A model generated the notes under the pieces. That model saw nothing but the letters and a program-made list of their open reading frames with translations. It did no database searches and was not told the origin of the DNA. Below are positions 18,488-27,892 of a stretch of 64,000 nt of DNA, in pieces. How positions within the stretch are numbered: position 1 is the stretch's first letter; every line of letters starts with the position of its first letter. A program made the position numbers and the translations under genes. The stretch is from positions 744,001 to 808,000 of the forward strand of contig NZ_CP100757.1 of NCBI RefSeq assembly GCF_024266705.1, written 5' to 3'. The stretch comes from Natrinema gelatinilyticum (GTDB lineage Archaea > Halobacteriota > Halobacteria > Halobacteriales > Natrialbaceae).

Positions 18488-18493
18488 TTTATG
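18488..18493 (+). promoter_or_regulatory. TATA element of the FAD oxidase gene
   Basis: TTTATG, within GAATTTATGCC, lies 23-28 nt before the ATG at 18516. This fits a leaderless or near-leaderless transcript. Confidence 0.4.
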
Positions 18494-18515
18494 CCGGTCG
18501 GATCCATGCCATATC

Positions 18516-19910
18516 ATGGAACGGGGTTCCGATACGAGCGTCGACTGCGCATTTCTGGACGACCTGCTCACCGAGGGAAGGGTCGCTCACGGAACCAGCG
18601 TGCGTGAGCAGTACGCGTCCGACGAGAGTCCACACACCGGCCGAACACCAGATGCTGTCGTCTGGCCAGCCTCGAGCGACGAAGTCGCGGCCGTTCTCAG
18701 GGCGGCCAACGAACGCGGCGTCCCGGTCACGCCGCGATCGGGCGGTTCCGGACTCGAGGGTAGTGCCATCCCGACCGAAGGAGGGATCGTTCTCAGTACG
18801 GCCGAGATCGAACACGTCGACGTGTCGCCGGACGACCTTCAGGTGACGGTCGGTGCGGGCGTCGTCTACGACGATCTGAACGAGCAACTGGCGCCGTACG
18901 GATTGCGGTTCGCGCCCGGAATCTCGAGCAGCGACGTTGCGACGATCGGCGGCATGGTCTCGACGAACGCGAGCGGGTTCAACGCGGTTCGCTACGGCGA
19001 GACGCGCGACCACGTCCGTCGTCTCGAGGTGGTCACTGCCGACGGGCGCGTCCTCGAGTGCGGCAGGGACGTGGTCAAGACGTCGGCGGGGTACAGTCTG
19101 AAAGATCTCTTCATCGGGGGGGAGGGCACCCTCGGCGTCGTCACCGAGGTGACGCTCGGATTGGTCGGCATTCCCGAACACCGGCGGGCGGCATTGGTGA
19201 CGTTCCCGTCACGGACCGACGCGTCCAGCGCCGTTGCGGACGCGATCGGTTCGGCGTTACTCCCCGGCGCGATCGAGTTCATCGACACGACGTCGATGAA
19301 AATGTTGAACGCATATCACGACGACATCACCTTCGAGGAGCGGCCGACGCTGATCATCGAGTTGCACGCGAACAACAGCGGGATCGAGGACGATCTCGCG
19401 TTCGCGAAGGCGATCTGTGAGGATCACGGAATGCGTTCCTGGGAGGCGGCAACCGAGGAGAACCTGGACGATATCTGGCAGGCGCGTCGCGACAAATACC
19501 ACGCGACGAAAGCGTATCGAGACGATTGGGACATCGCGCTGGTCGGCGACGTCGTCGTGCCGATTTCGAAGTACCCCGACATCGTCGCGGCGGTCGCACA
19601 GGCCAGCGAGGATCTCGACTTGCTGACGGCCTGCGTCGGCCACGCCGGGGACGGTAACCTCCACTTCACGCCGCTCGTCGACCCCGACGACGAGGAGATG
19701 GTCGAACGGGCCCACGAGTTGAACGAGCGCGTCGTCCGAAAGGCAATCGCCCTCGGCGGCAGCGCGACCGGCGAACACGGCGTCGGCCTCGGGAAACGAA
19801 AGTTCATGGACGACGAACACGGCGGGGCGCTCGATCTCATGCGGTCGATCAAGGAGACGTTCGATCCGAACGGGATCCTGAACCCCGGCAAGGTTCTCCC
19901 CGACGAGTAA
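18516..19910 (+). CDS. FAD-linked 2-hydroxyacid oxidase (GlcD/D-LDH type)
   Basis: A 464-residue flavoprotein with the PCMH-type FAD domain: VTPRSGGSGLEGSAIPTEGG (in part) and MVSTNASGFNAVRYGETRDHV. The C-terminal oxidase cap contains CVGHAGDGNLHFTP and ends TGEHGVGLGKRKF...DPNGILNPGKVLP. These are standard for glycolate oxidase GlcD and D-lactate dehydrogenases. It oxidises a D-2-hydroxyacid and passes electrons to the respiratory chain or a partner. No GlcE or GlcF gene is adjacent. It is the first gene of a plus-strand pair with the enolase-superfamily gene. Confidence 0.92.
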   Translation: MERGSDTSVDCAFLDDLLTEGRVAHGTSVREQYASDESPHTGRTPDAVVWPASSDEVAAVLRAANERGVPVTPRSGGSGLEGSAIPTEGGIVLSTAEIEHVDVSPDDLQVTVGAGVVYDDLNEQLAPYGLRFAPGISSSDVATIGGMVSTNASGFNAVRYGETRDHVRRLEVVTADGRVLECGRDVVKTSAGYSLKDLFIGGEGTLGVVTEVTLGLVGIPEHRRAALVTFPSRTDASSAVADAIGSALLPGAIEFIDTTSMKMLNAYHDDITFEERPTLIIELHANNSGIEDDLAFAKAICEDHGMRSWEAATEENLDDIWQARRDKYHATKAYRDDWDIALVGDVVVPISKYPDIVAAVAQASEDLDLLTACVGHAGDGNLHFTPLVDPDDEEMVERAHELNERVVRKAIALGGSATGEHGVGLGKRKFMDDEHGGALDLMRSIKETFDPNGILNPGKVLPDE

Positions 19911-20004
19911 CACGAGTCCGCACGGGACGACCGGTTTAATCCGTCTCGATCCGTTGGGACGCATTCGAAATCGGGTCGTGCAGATGCTGCCGTCCCCAGT
20001 ACAT

Positions 20005-20012
20005 TCATATAA
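20005..20012 (+). promoter_or_regulatory. TATA-like element upstream of enolase-superfamily gene
   Basis: TTCATATAAC occurs about 28-35 nt before the ATG at 20040, so this gene can be transcribed independently of the oxidase gene. Confidence 0.35.
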
Positions 20013-20039
20013 CGACCCGAAAAAGAGGTTCGCGATAGC

Positions 20040-21272
20040 ATGTATTCGGACTTCGCGGCGCGGTTAGCTTCGAGCATTTGGCCCGATTTCGGACGAACCC
20101 CGTCTCGCTCGACCGAGACACCGGAGATCACCGGCCTGTCGACGGTCGTCGTCGACGGTAACTTCCCGTGGACAATCGTCCGCCTCGAGACGGACGCCGG
20201 CGTCACGGGGATCGGCGAGTCGTATCCCTCCCCTGGTGTTCACGAGGTGATTACCGACTACTTCGAACCGGTCCTGGTCGGCGAAAATCCGCTCGACGTC
20301 GAGCGTCTCTATCACCTCATGCGCGAGAGCCTCTCGGGTCGGGGCTCCCAACAGGGAATCGGCACGATCGCGATCAGCGGCATCGAACTGGCACTCTGGG
20401 ACGCCGCCGGGAAGATCCTCGAGCAGCCGGTGTACCAGCTTCTGGGCGGCAAGATGCGCGACGCAGTTCGTATGTACGCGGACTGTCACGCCGGTGAGGG
20501 GATGGTCGAGGCGGCGCTCAACGAACAACCGAACGAGACCTACGAAGCGGAAGCCTACGCCAGTGCGGCAAGAGCGGCCGTCGACGACGGGTTCGAGATG
20601 ATAAAGTTCGACCTCGACGTACCGTCGGGCCGGGACATCGACACCCTCGCGCGCCACTTCGACGGTCCGGAGATCGAACACAAGCGGGGGCTCGTCGAGG
20701 CCGTCACCGAGGAGGTCGGTGACGAGGCAGAGGTCGCCGTCGACCTGCACTGGAATTTCAGCGTCGAGGCGACGGAAAAACTGTGTGCGGCACTCGAGCC
20801 GTACGACCTCGCGTGGATCGAGGACCCACTCCCTCCGGAGAACGCGGACGCGCTGGCGACGCTCAACCGGAGCGTCGCACAGCCGCTGCTCACGGGGGAG
20901 AATCGCTACGGCCGCCACGGCTTCCGCGACCTGGTCGAGAGGGAGGCCGTCTCGTTCGTCGCGCCGGACGTACCCAAGACCGGCGGCATCGCCGAGACCA
21001 AGAAGATCGCCGAACTGGCTGACACCTACTACCTGACGATGTGTCCGCACAACATCGGCAGTCCGGTGGCGACGATGGCCGGCGTCCACGTGGGCGCGAC
21101 CGTCCCGAACTTCCTCGCGCTCGAGTTCCACGCCCGCGACGTACCGTGGTGGGACGACCTCGTCGCGTCAGACGACCCGCTCATCCAGGACGGGTCGATC
21201 GAGGTCCCCCACGAACCGGGACTGGGTATCGAACTCGACTGGGACGTCGTCGAAGAACACCGAACGGAGTGA
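20040..21272 (+). CDS. Enolase-superfamily acid-sugar dehydratase-like protein (MR/MLE family)
   Basis: A 410-residue two-domain enolase-superfamily protein. The capping domain comes first (TGIGESYPSPGVHE). The barrel follows with a lysine strand (FEMIKFDLDVP), three metal ligands in VDLHWNFS (Asp), WIEDPLPPEN (Glu) and LLTGENRYGRHG (Glu), and a histidine in MCPHNIGSPV. This ligand set and the CPHN.GSP loop resemble galactonate- and gluconate-type dehydratases. A short N-terminal extension before the first strand makes the start less certain. It should dehydrate a sugar acid or hydroxy acid in the cytoplasm. Confidence 0.88.
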   Translation: MYSDFAARLASSIWPDFGRTPSRSTETPEITGLSTVVVDGNFPWTIVRLETDAGVTGIGESYPSPGVHEVITDYFEPVLVGENPLDVERLYHLMRESLSGRGSQQGIGTIAISGIELALWDAAGKILEQPVYQLLGGKMRDAVRMYADCHAGEGMVEAALNEQPNETYEAEAYASAARAAVDDGFEMIKFDLDVPSGRDIDTLARHFDGPEIEHKRGLVEAVTEEVGDEAEVAVDLHWNFSVEATEKLCAALEPYDLAWIEDPLPPENADALATLNRSVAQPLLTGENRYGRHGFRDLVEREAVSFVAPDVPKTGGIAETKKIAELADTYYLTMCPHNIGSPVATMAGVHVGATVPNFLALEFHARDVPWWDDLVASDDPLIQDGSIEVPHEPGLGIELDWDVVEEHRTE

Positions 21273-21604
21273 CTCCGCTCGGAAGCATACGACCCGAGCC
21301 GTGGCCAGTGTCTCGTCGCCGTGCACGAATCACCACCGTGCTATAGCGCCCACCGATCCACACCGTACAGTACCCGTCTGCCGACCGACACGGTCGGTCC
21401 CGCGGACTCGTTCTCAGTTCGATCATCCTGACAGTGAATTCCCCCATATCCTCGGGTTGTTCGCGCTGCTGGCTCCGTCGGCTCGAGCCAATCGATAGCG
21501 ATCGCTCTCCGCTCGAGCGCGCTCGAGTTCGACACGGAACCGGTGTGATGCCAATTTACTCCCGCGAAAACGTGGAACGATTCGGTCGAGGGGGACGAAT
21601 CGGC
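21273..21604. other. Intergenic between convergent genes
   Basis: No supported gene. The stretch lies between the convergent enolase-superfamily and semialdehyde dehydrogenase genes and has no clear hairpin. Confidence 0.35.
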
Positions 21605-23086
21605 TCAGGCGTCGGGCCAGCGCTCGATGTAGACGGCCTTGTCGGTGTAGAAGTGAATCATGTCCTCGCCCTGGGCGTGGAGATCACCGAAGAACGAGTC
21701 CTTCCAGCCGCCGAAGTGGAAGAACGCCATCGGGGCCGAGGTACCGACGTTGACGCCCAGATTCCCGATATCGCCCTCGTGGCGGAACTTTCGCGCGTCA
21801 GCGCCGCTGCCGGTGAAGAGGCTGGCGGCGTTTCCGAATTGGCTTTTGTTCATCCGTTCGATCGCCGCGTCGACGTCGTCGACGGGCGCGAGGCCGACTA
21901 CTGGGCCGAAAATCTCCTCCCGAGAAATGACCATGTCCTCGGTGACGTCGCCGAAGACCGTCGGGGCGAGGAAGTTGCCGTCTTCGTATCCGTCGACGGT
22001 GACGTCACGACCGTCGAGCAGGAGCTCAGCGCCTTCTTCGATTCCGGTCTGGATGTAGTTGCGGACCGTCTGCTCGTGTTCGGGGCTGATGAGCGCCCCG
22101 ATGTCCGTTGCTTCGTCGAGACCGTCGCCGACTGTCTGTGCATTGGCTTCCTCGACGACGAGATTGACGAACTCGTCGTACACCGATTCCTCGACGAGGA
22201 CGACGTCGTTTGCGAGACACCGCTCGCCGCCACACGCACAGGCCGACGAGACGGCCTTCTCCGCCGCAAACTCGAGGTCTGCAGTCTCCGTCACGATGAT
22301 GTGGTTTTTCGCGCCCCCCTGTGCCTGGACGCGCTTGCCGTTTTTCGCCGCGCGTTCGTAGACGAGCTTCGCGATGGGGGTGCTCCCGACGAAAGACGCC
22401 CCCTCGACGCCCTCGTGATCGAGCAGCGCGTTGACCGTGTCCGGGCCGCCGTTTACGAGCTGAATGATGCCGTCGGGGAAGCCGGCTTCGTCGACGAGTT
22501 CAAACAACCGCTGTGCGACGAGCGGGTTCTGTTCGCTGGGTTTGAGGATGAAGCTGTTACCCGTGGCGACGGCGTACGGGAGGAACCACAGCGGAATCAT
22601 GCCGGGGAAATTGAACGGCGTAATCGCGGCGAAGACGCCGAGCGGTTTTCGAACTGCGCTCTCGTCGATCTCGGGCGCCGCATTCAACAGGGAGCCGCTC
22701 TGCATCATCGACGGGATGCCACAGGCGACTTCCACGTTCTCGATGCCGCGACGGAGTTCGCCGCGGGCCTCGGCTATCGTCTTGCCGTGATCCCGAACGA
22801 GCAGTTCCGCGAGTTCCTCCTGGTGGTCTTCGAGGAGCATCTTCAGGCGGAACAGCGGCTGTATTCTCGCTTCGACGGGCTGTTCCGACCACGTCTCGAA
22901 CGCCTCGTTTCCGCTTCGAACCACGTCATCGATGTCCTCGGCGGAACTGAACGGAACCGTCGCCAGTTCCTCCCCGGTCGCCGGATTTACACTTTCCAAC
23001 TCGCCGTCGCCCATGGCGTCGCGCCAGCCACCGTCTACGTAATTCCGTGTCGTACCGCTCTGACCGATCGACTCTAGCTCGACCAT
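21605..23086 (-). CDS. mmsA: Methylmalonate/malonate-semialdehyde dehydrogenase (CoA-acylating)
   Basis: 493 residues from the ATG at 23084-23086 (MVELESIGQSG). ALDH landmarks are ITPFNFPGMIPLWFLPYA, FVGSTPIAK, the subfamily-specific QAQGGAKNH in place of the usual general-base Glu motif, and the nucleophile in GGERCLA (Cys near residue 290). The GGAKNH segment is what marks CoA-dependent MMSDH. The reaction is oxidative decarboxylation of (methyl)malonate semialdehyde to propionyl- or acetyl-CoA, a step in valine, beta-alanine and inositol breakdown. It is divergent from two class III aminotransferases, which would supply the semialdehyde. The same frame stays open far upstream through the antisense of the aminotransferase, an artefact of high GC. 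Confidence 0.92.
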   Translation of the reverse strand: MVELESIGQSGTTRNYVDGGWRDAMGDGELESVNPATGEELATVPFSSAEDIDDVVRSGNEAFETWSEQPVEARIQPLFRLKMLLEDHQEELAELLVRDHGKTIAEARGELRRGIENVEVACGIPSMMQSGSLLNAAPEIDESAVRKPLGVFAAITPFNFPGMIPLWFLPYAVATGNSFILKPSEQNPLVAQRLFELVDEAGFPDGIIQLVNGGPDTVNALLDHEGVEGASFVGSTPIAKLVYERAAKNGKRVQAQGGAKNHIIVTETADLEFAAEKAVSSACACGGERCLANDVVLVEESVYDEFVNLVVEEANAQTVGDGLDEATDIGALISPEHEQTVRNYIQTGIEEGAELLLDGRDVTVDGYEDGNFLAPTVFGDVTEDMVISREEIFGPVVGLAPVDDVDAAIERMNKSQFGNAASLFTGSGADARKFRHEGDIGNLGVNVGTSAPMAFFHFGGWKDSFFGDLHAQGEDMIHFYTDKAVYIERWPDA

Positions 23087-23263
23087 AGAACCGCTTTTGT
23101 GAGCACTGAGATAAAATCTTCGGTGCGAATGGATATAATTCGATATCCAGCACAAGATATCCATCTCTGTCCTAATCAATATCATGATTACAGTAAAAAT
23201 GACGTAAAATAATATCGCCTCAGAAAGATTAATGCGACTGCGTTCTGTATCGCCCGCAAAAGG
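23087..23263. promoter_or_regulatory. AT-rich divergent promoter between mmsA and aminotransferase
   Basis: A strikingly AT-rich 177-bp spacer with several TATA-like stretches (TAAAATCTTC, TAAAATAATATC, AAAGATTAATG). It serves mmsA on the minus strand and the aminotransferase operon on the plus strand. A roughly 11-nt imperfect repeat GATATCC/GATATAAT is present. The Lrp regulator downstream is the natural candidate to act here, but no confident operator is visible. Confidence 0.45.
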
Positions 23264-24601
23264 ATGGTAGACGAGACAGCAGTGACTGACGAGCGGACCG
23301 AGGTAGAGCGCCTCGATAACGAGTACGTCTTCGGAACGTGGTCGTATCAGAGCGAGGTCGACCCGACCGAAGCCGTCGGCGGAGACGGCGTCCGATTCAC
23401 CGACGGCGCGGGCAACGAGTTCATCGACTTCTCGAGTCAGCTCATGTGTTCGAACCTCGGGCATTCGGCCGACGCAGTCGCGGATGCGATCGCCGAGCAA
23501 GCCCGCGAGGGTGCATACTTCGCTCCGGGTTTCGCAACGGAAGCGCGGGCGCGCCTCGGCGAGAAACTTGCCGAGATCACGCCCGGGAACCTGTCGAAGA
23601 CGTTCTTCTCGACCAGCGGCACCGAGGCTGTCGAGGGTGCGATCAAGATCGCGCGCATGTACACGGGCAAGCAGAAGATCATATCGCGATACCGGTCCTA
23701 CCACGGCGCCACCCACGGCTCGATCAGCGTCACCGGCGATCCGCGCCGACTGATGGCCGAACCCGGCGTTCCGGGCGCAATCAAGGCGCCGGACCCGTAT
23801 GCCTACGGATCGACGCTCGACCCGATGGAGAGCCTCGAGTACATCGACGAGATGCTGATGCTCGAGGGTGATACGGTGGCAGCGATTCTGGTCGAACCGA
23901 TCGTTGGATCGAACGGGATCCTGGTCCCGCCGGACGAGTATCTGCCACGACTGAAGGAAATCGCCCACGACCACGGGGCACTCCTGATCTGCGACGAAGT
24001 GATGGCTGGCTTCGGCCGCACCGGTGAGTGGTTCGGGTGCGACGTTTTCGACGTCACCCCCGACATTATGACGATGGCGAAGGGGCTCACGGGAGCCTAC
24101 GCCCCCCTCGGTGCGACGATCGTTACCGACGAAATCGCCGAGTACTTCGAGGACGAGATGTTCAGTCACGGGCACACCTACGCTGGCCACCCCGTCGCCT
24201 GTGCGGCCGGCCTCGCCGCCGTCGAGACCTACGAAGCGGAAAATCTCATCGAGCACGCGAGCGAGGTCGGTGACTACCTCGGCGACCGTCTCGAGGAACT
24301 CGGCGAGGCCCATCCGAGCGTCGGCGATACACGAGGCGTCGGGCTCTTCCGAGGAGTCGAACTGACGGCAGACCCCGACGAGCGCGTGCCCTTCGGAACG
24401 CGTGAGGACAAGCTATCGATGGGATCGACGGTCGTCGACGAGGTCTCGACAGCCGCCGCAGACGAGGGCGTGTACCTCGCCAACATGATCAACACGCTCA
24501 TCATCGCGCCGCCACTCTCGATCACCGAGGCCGACGTCGACGAGGCCGTCGCGGCCCTCGATACGGCTCTCGAGGTCTCCGACGCGGCGATGAACCGCTG
24601 A
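23264..24601 (+). CDS. Class III aminotransferase (omega-amino acid type)
   Basis: A 445-residue PLP enzyme. It shows FSTSGTEAVEGAIKIARMYTG, the cofactor Asp in LICDEVMAGFGRTGEWFG (near 254) and the Schiff-base lysine in MTMAKGLTGAYAPLG (Lys273). This family moves amino groups from omega-amino acids such as beta-alanine or 4-aminobutyrate, or from diamines, to pyruvate or 2-oxoglutarate. It is divergent from mmsA and 84 nt upstream of a second class III enzyme. Conversion of a beta-amino acid to a semialdehyde and then by mmsA to a CoA ester is the simplest reading. Confidence 0.93.
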   Translation: MVDETAVTDERTEVERLDNEYVFGTWSYQSEVDPTEAVGGDGVRFTDGAGNEFIDFSSQLMCSNLGHSADAVADAIAEQAREGAYFAPGFATEARARLGEKLAEITPGNLSKTFFSTSGTEAVEGAIKIARMYTGKQKIISRYRSYHGATHGSISVTGDPRRLMAEPGVPGAIKAPDPYAYGSTLDPMESLEYIDEMLMLEGDTVAAILVEPIVGSNGILVPPDEYLPRLKEIAHDHGALLICDEVMAGFGRTGEWFGCDVFDVTPDIMTMAKGLTGAYAPLGATIVTDEIAEYFEDEMFSHGHTYAGHPVACAAGLAAVETYEAENLIEHASEVGDYLGDRLEELGEAHPSVGDTRGVGLFRGVELTADPDERVPFGTREDKLSMGSTVVDEVSTAAADEGVYLANMINTLIIAPPLSITEADVDEAVAALDTALEVSDAAMNR

Positions 24602-24685
24602 TGAGTCGACCGACACCTGTCCGGCCGCCGGTTGGATCGTCCGAACAACAGCAGTTACTTACACCAACGGTACGACATACGAACC

Positions 24686-26011
24686 ATGCTAGATAATCCC
24701 ACGGAAACCGATACAGAGACAGCGTCACACATTCCACACTGGTACGACCCCTCCTCGACGGGCCTGACGATCACTGACGGCCAGGGCACGCGCGTCGTCG
24801 ACGACGAGGGTGAGGAGTATCTCGACTTCGTCTCACAGCTGTACTGCGTCAACGCCGGCCACGGAAATCGGGCGATCGTGGACGCGATGAAAGAGCAACT
24901 CGAGCGAATTCAGTACGTCTCCTCGGCAAAGCAAACGCCGGCTCGAACGGAGTTGAGCGAAAGGCTCGCGGCGGTCGGCCCCAACTCACTGTCGGATGTC
25001 ATGTTTTCGGTGTCGGGGAGCGAGGCGAACGAACTCGCCATGACGGTCGCGCGCAAGTACGCGGACGCGCCGAAGATCCTCTCCCGATGGCGCTCCTACC
25101 ACGGCTCGACCTACGGTGCGGGGAGCGTAACTGGCGACCCGGAGACACGCAGTTCCCTCGAGTCTCACGCGTCTGCGACGGGTGCCGTGAAGTTCTTGCC
25201 GCCGATGAGTTATGGATCGCCGTTCAACGCGGAGACGCCCGCGGAACTCGCCGACGCCGCGGCCGACCACCTCGAGTTCGTCATTCGAAACGAGGGTCCG
25301 GAGACGATCGCCGGGATCTTGACCGAACCGATCGCCGGTTCGAGCGGCGCCTACACGGCGCCGCCGGGATACTTCGAGCGCGTCCGAGAACTCTGTGACC
25401 GGTACGACATCCTTCTGATCGCCGACGAGGTGATTACCGGATTCGGTCGCTGCGGCGACTGGTTCGGTATCCAGACGGAAGGCGTCCAGCCAGACGTGCT
25501 GACCTTCGCGAAGGGTGTGACGAGCGCGTACGCGCCGCTTGCGGGTGTGATGATGCGACCCGATATTGCGGCACACGTACGGTCGGACGGATTCGATCTC
25601 GGTCAGACCTTCGGCGGTCACCCCGTCGGTTGCGCGGCCGGCGTCGCCGCAATCGCCGAGTACGACGACGGACTGATCGAGAACGTCCGAGCCACCGAGG
25701 ACGCGTTCGTCGACCACCTCTCGATGCTCGAGCGAGACCACGATGTGGTCGCCGACGTCCGTGGACGCGGTTTCCTCCACGCCGTCGAATTCGCCGATCC
25801 GGACACCGGGGAGCCGTTTCACGACCCACGGGTGGACGACGGTCCCAATCCGGTCGTGGACGTGGTCGACGCGGCGAGCGACCGCGGTGTTCTCGTCGGG
25901 GCCGGTCGTCCGGCAACGCAGCTTATACTCTCTCCACCACTCTGTGCGACTACCGATGAAATCGACACGGCCGTCCAGTCACTCGACGCAGCGATCGATG
26001 CCGTCTTTTGA
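24686..26011 (+). CDS. Class III aminotransferase, second copy
   Basis: 441 residues from the ATG at 24686; an upstream in-frame ATG would overlap leader sequence. It carries FSVSGSEANELAMTVARKY, LIADEVITGFGRCGDWFG and the lysine motif LTFAKGVTSAYAPLA. It is clearly related to, but diverged from, the preceding aminotransferase, so this is not a recent duplication. It is cytoplasmic and PLP-dependent. Two adjacent but different enzymes may handle different amino donors, or may form a hetero-oligomer. The Lrp regulator gene follows 56 nt downstream. Confidence 0.92.
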   Translation: MLDNPTETDTETASHIPHWYDPSSTGLTITDGQGTRVVDDEGEEYLDFVSQLYCVNAGHGNRAIVDAMKEQLERIQYVSSAKQTPARTELSERLAAVGPNSLSDVMFSVSGSEANELAMTVARKYADAPKILSRWRSYHGSTYGAGSVTGDPETRSSLESHASATGAVKFLPPMSYGSPFNAETPAELADAAADHLEFVIRNEGPETIAGILTEPIAGSSGAYTAPPGYFERVRELCDRYDILLIADEVITGFGRCGDWFGIQTEGVQPDVLTFAKGVTSAYAPLAGVMMRPDIAAHVRSDGFDLGQTFGGHPVGCAAGVAAIAEYDDGLIENVRATEDAFVDHLSMLERDHDVVADVRGRGFLHAVEFADPDTGEPFHDPRVDDGPNPVVDVVDAASDRGVLVGAGRPATQLILSPPLCATTDEIDTAVQSLDAAIDAVF

Positions 26012-26037
26012 CCGAGACGGTTCCTGAAACATGGGCG

Positions 26038-26044
26038 TTTATTA
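26038..26044 (+). promoter_or_regulatory. TATA box of the Lrp regulator gene
   Basis: TTTATTA, within GCGTTTATTAACAC, lies 24-30 nt before the ATG at 26068. This suggests a leaderless transcript separate from the aminotransferase mRNA. Confidence 0.5.
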
Positions 26045-26067
26045 ACACGAAGTCAGAATTTCCTTGC

Positions 26068-26583
26068 ATGGAACACACTAACGCGACATCCGATCTCGAC
26101 GAAAAGGATCTCGAGATCCTCAGGCAACTCGAGCACGACGACGAGAAAAATCTCGAAGAACTCGCGGAGGACCTCGAACTCTCGAAATCGACGATCCACT
26201 ACCGTCTGAATCGGCTAAAAGAGAGCGACGTCATAACCGACATCTCGGCGAACATCGATCCGCGCGCGCTCGGGATGGCGATGGTCATCATCACCGAGGT
26301 TTTCGTCTCCCACGAGAGCGGCTATGCGGACGAAATTGGGGACAAGTTGACCGACGTCGACGGTGTCCAGCAAGTCTACTACACCATGGGCGACGTCGAC
26401 TTCGTCGTGATCTCGCGTGTACAGAACCACGATCAGTTGAACGACCTCATCGACGAAATCGTCGCAATCGATGGCGTCAACGAAACCTCCTCGCGATTCG
26501 TTATGCGCGAACTCAAAGACGGAAATCAGCTCATCGACACGATGTCTGAGGAGATGCTCGACCGAGTTCTGGAGACCGAGTGA
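26068..26583 (+). CDS. Lrp/AsnC-family transcriptional regulator
   Basis: 171 residues from the ATG at 26068. The N-terminal helix-turn-helix is DLDEKDLEILRQLEHDDEKN followed by LAEDLELSKSTIHYRLNRLKE. The C-terminal RAM effector-binding domain contains DGVQQVYYTMGDVDFVVISR and a C-terminal extension (NQLIDTMSEEMLDRVLE). The longer upstream frame is excluded because it crosses the TATA element. Such proteins sense amino acids and control amino acid metabolism. The position between the aminotransferases and the cyclodeaminase-like gene makes it the probable local regulator. Confidence 0.92.
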   Translation: MEHTNATSDLDEKDLEILRQLEHDDEKNLEELAEDLELSKSTIHYRLNRLKESDVITDISANIDPRALGMAMVIITEVFVSHESGYADEIGDKLTDVDGVQQVYYTMGDVDFVVISRVQNHDQLNDLIDEIVAIDGVNETSSRFVMRELKDGNQLIDTMSEEMLDRVLETE

Positions 26584-26702
26584 CGGCGATTCCGACGAGT
26601 ATCTGTCGGACGGAAATCGGACTATTGGACCCATTCGGTGAGTGATTTCGGGTCCCGTCCAGACCGTGCATCTTTTTCTACGTCGCGTGTGTTACGCGAT
26701 AT

Positions 26703-27707
26703 ATGACAGACACACTGTTTCTCACCAGTAGTGAAGTCGACGGCCTCGCGACGCCGGCCGAATACGTCGATGCCGTTCGCGAAGGGTATCGCCAGCGCGG
26801 GGAGGGGGCCCCGGCCCTGCCCCGTCAAACGTTCCGCCGGGAGAATCCCGACGGCAAACTCACTAGCTACGCCGCCATCCTTGCCGAGACCGGTGCGATG
26901 GGTGGCTACATGTACACATCCGGGTTTAGCAAACCAAACGCCTGGTTCCTGACCCCGCTGTACGACGCCGAGACCGGCGAGCCCCTCGCGATCATCGACG
27001 GCGCCAGCATGAACCCATTCAAGACCGGGGCCGCTGGCGCGGTTGCCGTCGACGCCCTCGCTCGAGACGATGCGGACACCATCGCGGTCATCGGCAGCGG
27101 CGCGCAGGCGCGTGGCCAACTCCACACGACGACGACCGTCCGGGACTTCGAGTCGGTCCGTGTGTTCTCGCCGACCCCGGAGAACCGGGAGTCGTTCGCC
27201 GCCGAGTTCGACGAGCATCTCGACGCCACCGTCGAGGCAGTCGACTCGAGTACGGCGGCAGTCTCAGGCGCGGACGTCGTAGTCACCGCGACGAAAGCGG
27301 CTGATCCGGTCTTCGATGGCGACGATTTAGCGCCCGGCGCACACGTGACCGCGATGGGTCAGTACACCCCCGGTCGGAACGAACTCGACGCGACGACCAT
27401 CGAGCGATCGATCTACGTTCCCGACCTTCGCGCCCGCGCGACCCAGGACGCGGGGTCGTTCCTCGCCGCGCTCGACGCGGGCGTCGTCGACGAGGACCAC
27501 GTCCACGCCGAACTCGGTGAGGTCGTCGCCGGGGTCGAACCCGGCCGGACGAGCGACGACGATATTACGGTCTTCGACAGTGGTGGAACCGGAATCGAGA
27601 CGGTCGCGGCCGCGTATATGCTCTACGAGAAGGCGCGCGACGCCGGACTCGGGACGGACCTCTCCGTCGAACCCGCGAGCGAGGCGCTGACCGGTCGCCT
27701 TCCGTAG
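26703..27707 (+). CDS. Ornithine cyclodeaminase/mu-crystallin-family dehydrogenase
   Basis: A 334-residue protein with the family's order: N-terminal dimerisation part (PADALPRQTFRRENPDG-like; here ALPRQTFRRENPDG), GGYMYTSGFSK, LAIIDGASMNPFKTGAAGAVA and the Rossmann motif VIGSGAQARGQ. It closes with VFDSGGTGIETVAAA. Members are ornithine cyclodeaminase, archaeal alanine dehydrogenase and ketimine reductases. The family member cannot be decided here. With the aminotransferases, it may form or reduce an imine of an amino acid. NAD(P) dependent and cytoplasmic. Confidence 0.88.
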   Translation: MTDTLFLTSSEVDGLATPAEYVDAVREGYRQRGEGAPALPRQTFRRENPDGKLTSYAAILAETGAMGGYMYTSGFSKPNAWFLTPLYDAETGEPLAIIDGASMNPFKTGAAGAVAVDALARDDADTIAVIGSGAQARGQLHTTTTVRDFESVRVFSPTPENRESFAAEFDEHLDATVEAVDSSTAAVSGADVVVTATKAADPVFDGDDLAPGAHVTAMGQYTPGRNELDATTIERSIYVPDLRARATQDAGSFLAALDAGVVDEDHVHAELGEVVAGVEPGRTSDDDITVFDSGGTGIETVAAAYMLYEKARDAGLGTDLSVEPASEALTGRLP

Positions 27708-27892
27708 CACCCGCCTCGAGTACCGTCATCGAACGTTTCGAGTACCATTTTTTCACCGACCGGACTCGAGTACCGCGTCGGATTCCGATCGTGGACGGTT
27801 CGAACCGGCGGACCGTCCGCAACGGGGATCCGCCGAGAAGACTGTCGCGCCGCATCCGATGACGTTACTATTCGGCCCCGTGAGATGGAACC

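Noticed and set aside
23087..24313. A 902-codon open frame on the minus strand appears to extend mmsA upstream through the aminotransferase gene
   Set aside because: The extension is the antisense of an intact aminotransferase, is rich in Arg, Val and Asp without motifs, and crosses an AT-rich promoter. It is a GC-driven artefact.
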